Positions 35,324 through 43,992 of a DNA stretch of 64,000 nt are shown here, in pieces (the first letter of the stretch is position 1; each line of letters opens with the position of its first letter). The translations under genes and the position numbers were made by a program. This DNA comes from DASRFA01 sp035651755. GTDB lineage: Bacteria; Desulfobacterota; Binatia; UBA12015. Under the pieces are notes generated by a model. It made no database searches. It was not told the origin of the DNA and saw only the letters and a program-made list of their open reading frames with translations. The stretch covers positions 124,001 through 188,000 of the forward strand of contig DASRFA010000007.1 of the NCBI GenBank assembly GCA_035651755.1, read 5' to 3'.

Positions 35324-35785
35324 ATGACCGACGAAGAGCTCGAAGCGAAGATCAAGGCGCTCACGTTCTGGAGCGGCAAGAACTCGATGACGATCGAGGA
35401 CATGGCCACGATCCAGCCGGGCCTCGCGCGCATCATGCCCGAGATCGGCGCCCGGACGTGGAAGCTCTTCTATGCCGCCAAGGCCGGCAACTGGCCGATG
35501 GCGAACTTCCAGTACAAGGAGATCAAGGGCCTCATGGAGCTCGGCGCCTTCATGCGCCCGAAGCACGAGGAGGCGCTCAACCAGTACATGGCCGAGAACT
35601 GGAAGGCGCTCGAGGGGCCGATCTCGTCCCAGGACTTCGCCGCGTTCGAGAAGGCCTTCCAGGAAGCCATCGACATGGCCAACGCGTACCACGAGCTGAA
35701 GGACAAGCCGTACATTCGCTGGAAGCTTCCCGAGACGCCGCCCCCGGACATGGACCTCGCGCCGCGCGGCGCGGCGAAGAAGTAG
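35324..35785 (+). CDS. Conserved-looking small helical protein (function unknown)
   Basis: A 153-residue soluble protein, predicted almost all helical. It has ARTWKLFYAAKAGNWPMANF followed by QYKEIKGLMELGAF, and a second similar helical pair after KHEEALNQYM; the tail is Pro-rich (KLPETPPPDMDLAPRG). No signal peptide, no CxxCH, no membrane helix. ATG at 35324 with AGGGGTGAG upstream; the frame is open further but has no plausible start signal. I do not recognise a named family. It sits between DUF1329 and DUF1302 genes, which suggests a shared role. Confidence 0.7.
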   Translation: MTDEELEAKIKALTFWSGKNSMTIEDMATIQPGLARIMPEIGARTWKLFYAAKAGNWPMANFQYKEIKGLMELGAFMRPKHEEALNQYMAENWKALEGPISSQDFAAFEKAFQEAIDMANAYHELKDKPYIRWKLPETPPPDMDLAPRGAAKK

Positions 35786-35796
35786 GCCGTCCGAGC

Positions 35797-35816
35797 GAAG
35801 CCGCGCGCGCGGCTTC
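35797..35816. terminator. Palindrome between convergent stops
   Basis: A perfect 20-base palindrome (gaagccgcgc then gcgcggcttc) lies between the stops of the two convergent genes at 35785 and 35816. No T-run follows, but its position suggests a shared bidirectional transcription end. Confidence 0.45.
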
Positions 35817-36445
35817 TACGAGCGGGGTGCCGACAGCGCGGCGACGACGTCGGCCGCGCTCGTGACGGTCGCGAACAGCGGCAGCGTGTTCGCGATCGAC
35901 CAGTCGTGCCACTCCTGCGGCACGCCGGCGCAGCAGTCCTCGACGACGAACATCTCGTAGCCGCGGTTGAGCGACGCCCGCACGATCCCTTCGACCGCGA
36001 GCGTCGTCGACACGCCGAGGATCACCAGCTGCTCGCGCCGGAGGTGGCGGAGCATCGCGTAGAGTCCGCTCCCGTACGAGCCGTCCATCGAGCAGGTGCG
36101 CCGCAGCACGAAGTCCTCGGGCCGCGGTCGGACCGCCTCGTGGGTCTCGGCGCCCCACGTGCCTTCGACGAGCACCGGTCCGCGCTTGCCCGCGATCTCG
36201 TAGATGCGCGCCTTCGGCCGAGGGAATCCCGGCTTGTTCTCGACGTTCACGTAGAACACGGGAACGCCCGCGCCGCGCGCGGCGTCGAGCAAGCTCGCCG
36301 TGCGAGCGAGGACGCCGCGGCGATGCACGGCCTCGGCGAGCGCGCCTCCGAGGCCGCGCTTCCCGACGTTCGACTCGTGCACCATGTCGTTCTGAAGCTC
36401 GACGGCGAGGATCGCCGCCACCTTCGGCTCGAGCGCGAGACCCAT
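35816..36445 (-). CDS. Isochorismatase-fold hydrolase lacking the catalytic Cys
   Basis: A 209-residue protein of the isochorismatase/cysteine-hydrolase fold: AAILAVELQNDMV with the first catalytic Asp20, VPVFYVNVENKPG, VILGVSTTLAVEGIVRASLN and VVEDCCAG. In cysteine hydrolases the second of these blocks carries the nucleophile Cys; here the position is Ala150, and the usual Lys (near 115) is Arg. True isochorismatases also lack the Cys, so it may be a non-thiol hydrolase or a non-catalytic member. ATG at 36445 gives the family N-terminus; upstream ATGs at 36502 and 36535 would add 19 or 30 residues. Confidence 0.8.
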   Translation of the reverse strand: MGLALEPKVAAILAVELQNDMVHESNVGKRGLGGALAEAVHRRGVLARTASLLDAARGAGVPVFYVNVENKPGFPRPKARIYEIAGKRGPVLVEGTWGAETHEAVRPRPEDFVLRRTCSMDGSYGSGLYAMLRHLRREQLVILGVSTTLAVEGIVRASLNRGYEMFVVEDCCAGVPQEWHDWSIANTLPLFATVTSAADVVAALSAPRS

Positions 36446-36495
36446 CGATGGGATGGTGACGCAGCGCGGCGGCGGCCGCAACGTTGCGGGGTGCG

Positions 36496-36525
36496 TTGAC
36501 ATTCTCTGCCGCGTGCCAGTACTGT
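36496..36525 (+). promoter_or_regulatory. Promoter upstream of the DUF1302 gene
   Basis: TTGACA at 36496-36501, 18-base spacer, TACTGT at 36520-36525. The start of transcription would fall near 36532, about 40 bases before the ATG at 36571. The -35 is perfect, the -10 weak. Confidence 0.5.
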
Positions 36526-36570
36526 TCGCCCGCACTCAACGACACAACGTCGCAGCCAGGAGGGGGGCCT

Positions 36571-38337
36571 ATGCACGTTCGTTGGGAGAACTGCGCGGGG
36601 TGGTGGCGTCACGCCGTTCGCGGCGTTGCGGGCGCGCTCGTGGCGACGCTGGTCGCGAGCGGGAGCGCGTGGGCGCTCTATCTCGACGAGGACCGCAACA
36701 TCAGCCTTCGGTTGCGCGCCTACGCGCAAGCGTCGATGGCGACGCAGGGCTCGGAGGTCCAGTCGGATCCGGGGAAGGGCGTCGGGCAGTTCGTGTCCCA
36801 GCGCAACTTCTTCAACCCCGAGTTCGAGATCAAGTTCAACCCGTACGTCGAGTCGTGGACGGGAACGAGCTGGCTCGACGAGTTCAGCGGCCGCCTCGCG
36901 CTCTGGGGATTCTACGACGGGTACCTCGACTACGGGCCGCAGCAGTACGCGAACCGCGCGCACCAGGCGAAGTTCCACTTCGACCAGAACGGCGCGCCTT
37001 TCCCGCACGGCGCGTTCCAGACGGAGGGCTACTCGATCGAGCAGCTCTCGGAAGGCCGGGGGAGCCGGCGCGACACGCGCGACGTCTACGCGCACCGGAT
37101 CCGCGTGAACGAGGCCTACGTCAACATCGCGAAGGGACCGCTCTTCCTGCGCATCGGACGGCAGGCGATCTCGTGGGGTGAAGCCGACACGATCGGTCTC
37201 CTCGACGCGAACAACCCCTTCGACACCACGATCATCCCCGGCGTCTTCCTCGACCTCGACGAGGCGCGCATCCCCCTCTGGACGGCGCGCGCGACCTACC
37301 AGCTCTTCAACAACGCCGGGCCGTTCTCGAGCGGCTTCCTCGACACCTACATCGTACCGGGCATGATCGATCAGACGATCAGCCCGCTCCAGCAGCAGAG
37401 CGTGAGCCCGTACTCGCTGCCGCCTCCCGCGCCGAACGCCAACACCGAGGTCTTCGACCATCTGCCGGCGTGGAAGTTCGGGAACTCCCGCTGGGGCGTC
37501 CGCTTCCAGACGGTGATCGCGCGCAACTACACGACCAGCGTCTGGTTCTACAAGACGTTCCCCACGGACCCGATCTCGGTCTTCCGGGGTCTGTCGCCGA
37601 CCACCCAGCGCGTCAACGTCTCGACGGAGCACCGCTTGACCAACGTCGCGGGCGTGGCGACCACGTTCTTCTTCGAGCCGCTCAACTCGATCGTCCGGAG
37701 CGAGGTCGAGGTCTTCAACAACCAGCCGGCATTCCGCGTCGCGACGAACTTCCGCGCGCTCAGCACCGGCGGACAGCAGGCGTCGACGTTCGACAAGGTC
37801 AACATCATCAAGGGCGAGCTCGGCGTCGACCGGAACGTCTTCATCCGCTGGCTCAACCCCTCGAACAGCTTCATCTGGGTGACGGCGTTCGTGTTCTCCT
37901 ACAATCCCGACGAGACGAAGTTCAAAGACTACCGCGCGAGCGGCCTCCTGAAGCCGTCGGCGATCAGGCGCGAGAAGGAGGGCGGCGCACAAGCAGGCTT
38001 GGGCGGGACGGTGATCGATCCCGGCTCGTGTGACGGCGGGTCCGGCAAGTGCGACTACGTGAACGTGTCGGACTTCGACTGGTTCATCCAGACGCATCTT
38101 CAAAGCGACTTCATGCACGGCAAGCTGACGCCCGCCATCACGACGATCATGAGCGGAACGGGCGCTCTCACCTTCCTTCCCGAGCTCTCGTATCGCGTGA
38201 CCGACTACTTCCTGCTGAACACGAAGTACGTGAACATCCACACGTTCGGCAGCATCAACAACGGCTTCGGCGCCGGCCTGGGCGGTGTGCGCGACCGCGA
38301 CCAGATCTGGCTGCGCGCCACGTACCAGCTCAACTGA
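36571..38337 (+). CDS. DUF1302 outer-membrane protein
   Basis: A 588-residue exported protein with a signal peptide (residues 1-35, ending GSAWALYLDED). It matches the DUF1302 family: NFFNPEFEIKFNPYVESW, RIRVNEAYVNIAKGPLFLRI followed by GRQAISWGEADTIGLLDANN, and a C-terminus ending in aromatic beta-strand residues (LRATYQLN), as expected for a beta-barrel. An insert around residues 470-500 has a Cys pair (SCDGGSGKCD). ATG at 36571 with a strong AGGAGG. DUF1302 proteins are suspected porin-like or lipid-handling proteins that work with DUF1329 partners; this is association, not proof. Confidence 0.9.
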   Translation: MHVRWENCAGWWRHAVRGVAGALVATLVASGSAWALYLDEDRNISLRLRAYAQASMATQGSEVQSDPGKGVGQFVSQRNFFNPEFEIKFNPYVESWTGTSWLDEFSGRLALWGFYDGYLDYGPQQYANRAHQAKFHFDQNGAPFPHGAFQTEGYSIEQLSEGRGSRRDTRDVYAHRIRVNEAYVNIAKGPLFLRIGRQAISWGEADTIGLLDANNPFDTTIIPGVFLDLDEARIPLWTARATYQLFNNAGPFSSGFLDTYIVPGMIDQTISPLQQQSVSPYSLPPPAPNANTEVFDHLPAWKFGNSRWGVRFQTVIARNYTTSVWFYKTFPTDPISVFRGLSPTTQRVNVSTEHRLTNVAGVATTFFFEPLNSIVRSEVEVFNNQPAFRVATNFRALSTGGQQASTFDKVNIIKGELGVDRNVFIRWLNPSNSFIWVTAFVFSYNPDETKFKDYRASGLLKPSAIRREKEGGAQAGLGGTVIDPGSCDGGSGKCDYVNVSDFDWFIQTHLQSDFMHGKLTPAITTIMSGTGALTFLPELSYRVTDYFLLNTKYVNIHTFGSINNGFGAGLGGVRDRDQIWLRATYQLN

Positions 38338-38374
38338 AGCGTCCGCCGCGCGCGCTGCGCGGCATCCCCCCTCG

Positions 38375-38412
38375 AGCGGGCGTCACGGGTGACCGTGGCG
38401 CCCGCTTCGTTT
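38375..38412 (+). terminator. Terminator-like hairpin after the DUF1302 gene
   Basis: A 14-base stem (agcgggcgtcacgg at 38375-38388 with ccgtggcgcccgct at 38393-38406, one G-T pair) with a GTGA loop is followed by tcgttt. It lies 38 bases after the stop. A second small stem (ggcggc/gccgcc, 38413-38429) follows. Confidence 0.65.
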
Positions 38413-38457
38413 GGCGGCCGTTTGCCGCCCCGCGAGAGCGCTCGCTAGACTCGCGGC

Positions 38458-40821
38458 GTGGAGGCCCACGAGGGGCCGTTGCGTCGCGCTCGCCGTCGGC
38501 TCGGGCGTCGCGTCGCGCTCTGGGCGATCGTGCTCGGGGCGGCGGCGATGTTCTACGTCGACCGCCAGGTCGTGACCGGGTTCGGCGAGGGCCGCTGCCG
38601 GCAGCGCGTCCGCGTCTACGCGGCGCCGCGCGCGATCGCGGTCGGGACGCAGGTCGACCGCGCCGATCTCGAGGACGAGCTCGCCGATCTGGGCTACCGG
38701 CGGAGCCCTCGGGCGCCGGACGAGCCCGGCACGTATCGGCGATCGCGCGATCGGCTCGCGATCTACCTGAAGGCCGCACCCCGCGCCGACGCCTTCGCCG
38801 ATCGCCCCGCGCAGCTCGTCAACCTCGAGCTCGACGGCGGCCGCGTCCGCGACATCGTCTTCCCCGCGAGCGGCGACCGGACCGACGTGCTCGAGCTCGA
38901 CCCGCCGCTCCTCGACGGCGTCCTCGACGAGCACTGGACCGCGCGCGCGCCCGTCAAGCTGGGCGACCTGCCGTCGCACGTCGTCGACGCGGTCCTCGCG
39001 GCCGAGGACCAGCGCTTCCTCTCGCACCCGGGCCTCGACCTGGGATCGCTCGTGCGCGCGCTGCGCGTGAACTGGGAGGCGCACGAGGTGCGGCAGGGCG
39101 GCAGCACGATCACGCAGCAGGTCGTGAAGAATCACTTCCTCACCCAGGACCGGACGTTCGTCCGGAAGCTGCGCGAGATCCCGATGGCGCTCGCGCTCGA
39201 ATGGCGCTTCCCGAAGCGCGACATCCTCGAGTGCTATCTCGCGACCGTCTACCTCGGCCACGATCGGCTGCTCGGGGTGTACGGCTTCGCCGAGGCGGCG
39301 CGCGTCTACTTCGGGAAGCCCGCGTCGGCGCTCACGGTCGGCGAGGCGGCCACGCTCGCCGGCATGATCCGAGCGCCGAACGCCCTCTCGCCGCTTCGCC
39401 ACCCCGATCGCGCCGAGCGCCGCCGGAACCAGGTCGTCGGCCAGCTCGCGGACCTGGGCTGGATCACGAGCGCGCAGGCGGCGGCCGCGCGCGCCGAGAG
39501 GATGCCGCACCCGCCGCGTCGCGCCGCGCCCGCGGAGGCGTACTTCGTGCGAGCGGTGCGCCGCGAGCTCGAGCGTCACTCGCTCGCGCCCGAAGACCTC
39601 CGGAGCGGGAGCGCGATCTTCACGACGCTCGACGCGCGCCTCCAGCGCGCCGCGGACGCCGAGGTGCGGGAAGCGGTGCGCCGCCTCGACGCCGGCAAGT
39701 CGCGGCGGCGCGGCGCGCAGATCGCGGTCGTCGCGATCGACCCGGCGAACGGCGCGGTGCGCGCGCTCGTCGGCGGTCGCGACTACCTGAAGAGCCAGCT
39801 CGACCGCGCGACCCAGGTGCGGAGGCCGGTCGGGTCGCTCTTCAAGCCCTTCGTCTACCTGGCGGCGATCTCCGATCCCGACCTCGGCCTCACCGCGGCG
39901 TCGATCGTCGCCGACGAGCCGATCGTGCAGGCGGCGAGCCTCGGCGGCTGGTCGCCGCAGAACTACGACCAGCGCTTCCGCGGTCCCGTGACCGTGCGGC
40001 ACGCGCTCGAGGAGTCGCTCAACGTGCCGGCGGTCCGCGTCGCGCAGGAGGTCGGCTTCGATCGACTCGCGGCGTTCGGCGAAGCGCTCGCGATCGGCCG
40101 GAGCGGCCTGCCGCGCGTCCCGGCGATCGCGCTCGGCGCGTTCGACGCCTCCCTGCTCGACGTGGCGACGTCCTACACGATCTTCGCGGACGGCGGCGAG
40201 GAGGTCGCGCCGCGCTTCGTCGAGGCGGTGGAGGCGCCGTCGGGCGCGCCGGTCCTCCGAACGTCGCGGGCCGCGACGCGCGTCGCCGACCCGGCGCCGA
40301 CCTACGTCGTGCACACGATGCTGGAGGGCGTCTTCGAGCGCGGGACGGCGAGCGGCGCGCGGGCGCTCGGCGTCCGCGACGTCGGCGTCGCCGGCAAGAC
40401 CGGTACGACCGACGACTACCGGGACGCGTGGCTCGTCGGCTACACGCCGTCGCTCGTCCTCGCCGTGTGGGTCGGCTTCGACGACGACCGCCCGCTCGCC
40501 GGCAGCGCCGCGCAGATCGCTCTCCCCATCTGGGCGGCGGTCATGCGACACGCGCTGGCGGGGCTCCCGCCGGCGGGCGTCGCCGCGCCCGACGGCGTGC
40601 AGCTCGTCAAGATCGACGCCGCGACCGGCCTGCGCGCCGCCCCCGGCTGCGGCCCCGCGATCACCGAGGCGTTCCTTCCCGGCACCGCGCCGACCGGGAC
40701 CTGCGTCCCGCGCATCGAGCCGGAACGCCGCGCCGTCTCCGAGCGCCCCGAATCCCCGGAGCCGCTGCGCCGCGCCCGGGCGTTCCTCGGCCGCCTGCTG
40801 TCCGCGTTCGGCGCGCGCTAG
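38458..40821 (+). CDS. mrcB: Bifunctional penicillin-binding protein 1B type
   Basis: Class A PBP that polymerises and cross-links peptidoglycan in the periplasm. The 787-residue product has a short basic cytoplasmic N-terminus, one membrane anchor (about 20-38), a UB2H-like region (50-110) as in PBP1B, a GT51 glycosyltransferase with Glu183 in AAEDQRF and GGSTITQQ, and a transpeptidase with Ser460-x-x-Lys463 (GSLFKPF), Ser520-x-Asn522 and Lys647-Thr-Gly-Thr. GTG start at 38458. Preceded by a terminator-like hairpin, so probably independently transcribed. Confidence 0.94.
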   Translation: MEAHEGPLRRARRRLGRRVALWAIVLGAAAMFYVDRQVVTGFGEGRCRQRVRVYAAPRAIAVGTQVDRADLEDELADLGYRRSPRAPDEPGTYRRSRDRLAIYLKAAPRADAFADRPAQLVNLELDGGRVRDIVFPASGDRTDVLELDPPLLDGVLDEHWTARAPVKLGDLPSHVVDAVLAAEDQRFLSHPGLDLGSLVRALRVNWEAHEVRQGGSTITQQVVKNHFLTQDRTFVRKLREIPMALALEWRFPKRDILECYLATVYLGHDRLLGVYGFAEAARVYFGKPASALTVGEAATLAGMIRAPNALSPLRHPDRAERRRNQVVGQLADLGWITSAQAAAARAERMPHPPRRAAPAEAYFVRAVRRELERHSLAPEDLRSGSAIFTTLDARLQRAADAEVREAVRRLDAGKSRRRGAQIAVVAIDPANGAVRALVGGRDYLKSQLDRATQVRRPVGSLFKPFVYLAAISDPDLGLTAASIVADEPIVQAASLGGWSPQNYDQRFRGPVTVRHALEESLNVPAVRVAQEVGFDRLAAFGEALAIGRSGLPRVPAIALGAFDASLLDVATSYTIFADGGEEVAPRFVEAVEAPSGAPVLRTSRAATRVADPAPTYVVHTMLEGVFERGTASGARALGVRDVGVAGKTGTTDDYRDAWLVGYTPSLVLAVWVGFDDDRPLAGSAAQIALPIWAAVMRHALAGLPPAGVAAPDGVQLVKIDAATGLRAAPGCGPAITEAFLPGTAPTGTCVPRIEPERRAVSERPESPEPLRRARAFLGRLLSAFGAR

Positions 40822-40861
40822 CCGCTCCTCCGCGCTCGAGCGCGCCAGGCAGCCGCCGACG

Positions 40862-43033
40862 CTACTCCGCGTAGTAGAGGCGCGCGTAGTCCTTCAGCAT
40901 GCGGGTCGCGCTGAACGGCGCCGCGAGCGACTTGATCGAGCTCCGCATGCGGGCGACCCACCCGGTCGGGATGCCGCTCGCGTCGCGCGAGTAGAAGAGC
41001 GGACGGATGCGGTTCTCGATCGCGTCGAAGAGCGACGCCGTGTCCGCCGCGTCGCGCGCCTCGTGCGACGGCCGGTCGCGTCCGAAGACGTACGGCTCGC
41101 CGACGTCCCAGCCGTTCTCGCCGTTCGACCCCTCGATCCACCAGCCGTCGAGGATGCTGCAGTTGAGCCCGCCGTTGACGACGACCTTCATCCCGCTGGT
41201 TCCGCTCGCCTCGAGCGGCGGAAGCGGAAGGTTGAGCCACACGTCGACGCCCTGCACGAGCGTGCGCGCGAGGTATTGGTCGTAGTCGTCGAGGAAGACG
41301 ACGCGGCCGTGGAGCTGCGGCACGTTCTTCCACTCCATGAGCTGCTGGAGGATGCGCTTCGCCTCGTTGTCGCGCGGGTGCGCCTTGCCGGCGAGGAGGA
41401 ACTGCACGGGCTGCGTCGGATGGTCGAGGAGCGCGAACGCGCGGTCCATGTCCTGCAGGAAGAGGTTCCAGCGCTTGTAGGCCGCGACCCGCCGGGCGAA
41501 CCCGAACGTCAGCACCTTCGGGTCGAGCAGGTGCGACGCGATCTCGGCGAGGTGCTCGAGCCCGGGCGTCGCGTGCCACTGCCGCCACGCGTGGTTGCGG
41601 GCGACGTCGACGAGGCGGGCTCGAAGGCTCTCGTGCACGCGCCAGAGCTCCGCGTCGGGGATCTCGTCCACGCACTGCCACATGTCGCGATCGTCCAGGC
41701 GGACCGCCCAGTCGGCGCCGAGGTAATGGTCGTAGAGCCGGCGGATGACGGGGGCGACCCACGTCGCGTGGTGGACGCCGTTCGTGACGGCGACGATCGG
41801 CGACCGCTCCGGCGGACGATCGGGCCAGAGCGGCTGCCACATGCGCGCGCACACGTCGCGGTGGCGGACGCTCACGCCGTTCGTCGATCGCGACAGGCGG
41901 ATCGCGAGCGGCGTCATGCCGAACGGCTCGAGGACGTCCGCGGGATGCCGCCGGCCGAGCCCCAGCACGGTCTCGATGTCCGCGCCGAGCTCGCCCAGGA
42001 AGTGCCCGAGCACGTCCTGCATGAGCGCGTTGTCGAAGGCGTCGTTGCCGGCCGCCACGGGCGTGTGGGTCGTGAAGATGCATTGCGCTGCGACGTCGCG
42101 GCACGCCGCCTCGAAGTCCTCGCCCGCAGCGACGCGCTCGCGCACGAGCTCGAGGGTCAAGAACGCGGAGTGGCCTTCGTTCAGGTGGTGGACGTGCGGC
42201 GTGATCCCGAGCGCGCGGAGCGCGCGCACGCCGCCGATGCCGAGGATGACCTCCTGCAGGATGCGCGTGCCGTTGTCGCCGCCGTAGAGGTGAGCGGTGA
42301 TCCAGCGGTCGATGCTCTCGTTGTCGTCGCGGTCGGTGTCGAGCAGGTAGAGGGGCACGCGGCCGACGTCGAGGCGCCAGATCTGGACGCGCACGGTTCG
42401 CCCGCGGACCGGCACCTCGACCACGACCGGCGCGCCGCCGGCGTCCCGCACGAGCGACATCGGCAGCTGGTCGAAATCGGCGTCGCTGTAGAACTCCTCC
42501 TGCCAGCCGTCGGCGTTGATGCGCTGGCGGAAGTAGCCCTGGCGGTAGAGAAGACCGATCGCGATCAGGGGAATGCCGAGGTCGGACGCGCTCTTCAGGT
42601 GGTCGCCGGCGAGCATCCCGAGACCGCCCGAGTAGAGGCGGAGGCTCTCGTGGATGCCGTACTCGGCGCAGAAGTAGGCGACCGGGCGATCCGCGCGTGC
42701 GCCGGGAAGCGCATGCGCCGCCCAGGTCGCGGCGTCGGCGGCGCCTTCCGCCTCCGCGCCCGCCGGCGTCCCCATGTACTCCTCGAACATCCGGACCGTG
42801 TGCCCGAGCCGCTCGACGAAGTGGGGCGTGACGGCGAGCTGCGAGAGGCGCTCGTGCGGGACCTTTCGCAGGAGGAGGAGCGGGTTGTGCTCGCACGCCT
42901 CCCAGCGCTCGTAGTCGATGTCGCGGAAGAGGATCGACGCGTTGTTGTTCCAGGTCCACCACAGGTTGCCGGCGAGCCGCCGCAGTGGGTGCAGCCGTTC
43001 GGGAAGTGCGTCGGCGGGCTTTCGATCGTGCAT
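40862..43033 (-). CDS. glgP: Alpha-glucan phosphorylase (GT35, with DUF3417 N-terminus)
   Basis: Releases glucose 1-phosphate from glycogen or maltodextrin. The 723-residue protein is the short bacterial/archaeal type: a DUF3417 N-terminal region (LRRLAGNLWWTWNNNA), FCAEYGIHESLRLYSGGLG, LNEGHSAF and the PLP site EASGTSGMKVVVNGG with Lys616. ATG at 43033 gives MHDRKPADALP; the frame is open for 44 residues more but the added part is low-complexity. Convergent with mrcB, 40 bases between stops. No other glycogen genes lie nearby. Confidence 0.94.
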   Translation of the reverse strand: MHDRKPADALPERLHPLRRLAGNLWWTWNNNASILFRDIDYERWEACEHNPLLLLRKVPHERLSQLAVTPHFVERLGHTVRMFEEYMGTPAGAEAEGAADAATWAAHALPGARADRPVAYFCAEYGIHESLRLYSGGLGMLAGDHLKSASDLGIPLIAIGLLYRQGYFRQRINADGWQEEFYSDADFDQLPMSLVRDAGGAPVVVEVPVRGRTVRVQIWRLDVGRVPLYLLDTDRDDNESIDRWITAHLYGGDNGTRILQEVILGIGGVRALRALGITPHVHHLNEGHSAFLTLELVRERVAAGEDFEAACRDVAAQCIFTTHTPVAAGNDAFDNALMQDVLGHFLGELGADIETVLGLGRRHPADVLEPFGMTPLAIRLSRSTNGVSVRHRDVCARMWQPLWPDRPPERSPIVAVTNGVHHATWVAPVIRRLYDHYLGADWAVRLDDRDMWQCVDEIPDAELWRVHESLRARLVDVARNHAWRQWHATPGLEHLAEIASHLLDPKVLTFGFARRVAAYKRWNLFLQDMDRAFALLDHPTQPVQFLLAGKAHPRDNEAKRILQQLMEWKNVPQLHGRVVFLDDYDQYLARTLVQGVDVWLNLPLPPLEASGTSGMKVVVNGGLNCSILDGWWIEGSNGENGWDVGEPYVFGRDRPSHEARDAADTASLFDAIENRIRPLFYSRDASGIPTGWVARMRSSIKSLAAPFSATRMLKDYARLYYAE

Positions 43034-43189
43034 GGCAGACCTGTCGGCGTGGTCGGCGGCCGCGATGAGAGCGGAACTCCCGGCAGGTCGGCGCCCGCCA
43101 GTTCCCCCGTCCGTCCCCGCAGCGCCGGACGGTCCCGGGCTACCACAGTGACCCGGTGCGGCCAACTTCCGATCGTCGCCGGAGGCCCC

Positions 43190-43218
43190 TTGACCCAGCT
43201 CCGCCGCGCACCTAAATC
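43190..43218 (+). promoter_or_regulatory. Promoter of the tetR-aurF-like operon
   Basis: TTGACC at 43190-43195, a 17-base spacer and TAAATC at 43213-43218 form a good sigma-70-type promoter, directly followed by the operator palindrome. Points to the TetR gene at 43294. Confidence 0.65.
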
Positions 43219-43219
43219 T

Positions 43220-43233
43220 GTACCGAACGGTAC
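43220..43233. promoter_or_regulatory. Candidate TetR operator (palindrome at +1)
   Basis: gtaccg-aa-cggtac is a perfect 6+6 inverted repeat just downstream of the -10 box, where a bound TetR protein would block transcription. Autoregulation by the adjacent TetR protein is the likely reading; no experiment is implied. Confidence 0.6.
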
Positions 43234-43293
43234 GGACACGACGGGGCGCGGGCCTAGGGCGCTCCGGGACGTCCGATCGGGCGCGGGCAACCC

Positions 43294-43992
43294 ATGGAAG
43301 CGAGCGGCCGAACCAACAAGCGCGTCGCGCAGGGCCAGCGGAGCCGCGGCCGGCTGCTGCGCGCCGCGACGCGTCGCTTCGCCGAGCGCGGCTACTCCGC
43401 GACCAGCGTGGACGACGTCTGCCGCGACGCCGGCGTGGTGAAGACCGCGCTCTACTGGCACTTCGACAGCAAGGAAGGGCTCCTCGCTGCGGTCCTCGAG
43501 GAGACGGCGACCGCGTGGATCCAGGGCGTCGTCGACACGGTGTTCCAGACCGGCGATCCGCGGGAGCGGCTCCGGCGCGCGATCGACGGCATGCGCGATC
43601 TGATCGAGAACCGTCCCGCGCTGCTCCGTATCCTGCACGCGATGACGCTCGAGCGGACGCGCGTCAGCCGCGCGACGCGCGCGGTGCTGCTGCGCGTCTC
43701 CGATCGCGCACGCGCCGCCCTCGTGGACGGCCTCGCCGAGGCGATCGGCACGCGACCGGCCGGGCTGGAGGGGGTCGCGGCGATCGTCCTCGCGGCCGTC
43801 GACGGCATCTTCCTCCAGCACCAGCTCCGCCAGGACCCGGCCGAGCTCGATCGGCTGTTCGCCGAGCTCGAGCGCGCGATCGTGTTCCTCGTGAGCACGG
43901 TCGTCGGCGAGGCGCATCGCGCGGCGGCGTCGGCGTCGCGGGACGAGGACGGCGCGCAAGAGAAATCGAAAGCGGAAGGAGAAGCATCATGA
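43294..43992 (+). CDS. TetR/AcrR family transcriptional regulator
   Basis: A 232-residue repressor. The DNA-binding domain is at about residues 16-65 with the helix-turn-helix YSATSVDDVCRDAGVVKTAL followed by YWHFDSKEGLL, the family's signature. The C-terminal ligand domain is helical and ends in a charged tail. ATG at 43294. Its TGA overlaps the ATG of the diiron oxygenase gene (ATGA), so it very likely controls that gene and itself through the palindrome at 43220-43233. The effector is unknown. Confidence 0.92.
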   Translation: MEASGRTNKRVAQGQRSRGRLLRAATRRFAERGYSATSVDDVCRDAGVVKTALYWHFDSKEGLLAAVLEETATAWIQGVVDTVFQTGDPRERLRRAIDGMRDLIENRPALLRILHAMTLERTRVSRATRAVLLRVSDRARAALVDGLAEAIGTRPAGLEGVAAIVLAAVDGIFLQHQLRQDPAELDRLFAELERAIVFLVSTVVGEAHRAAASASRDEDGAQEKSKAEGEAS

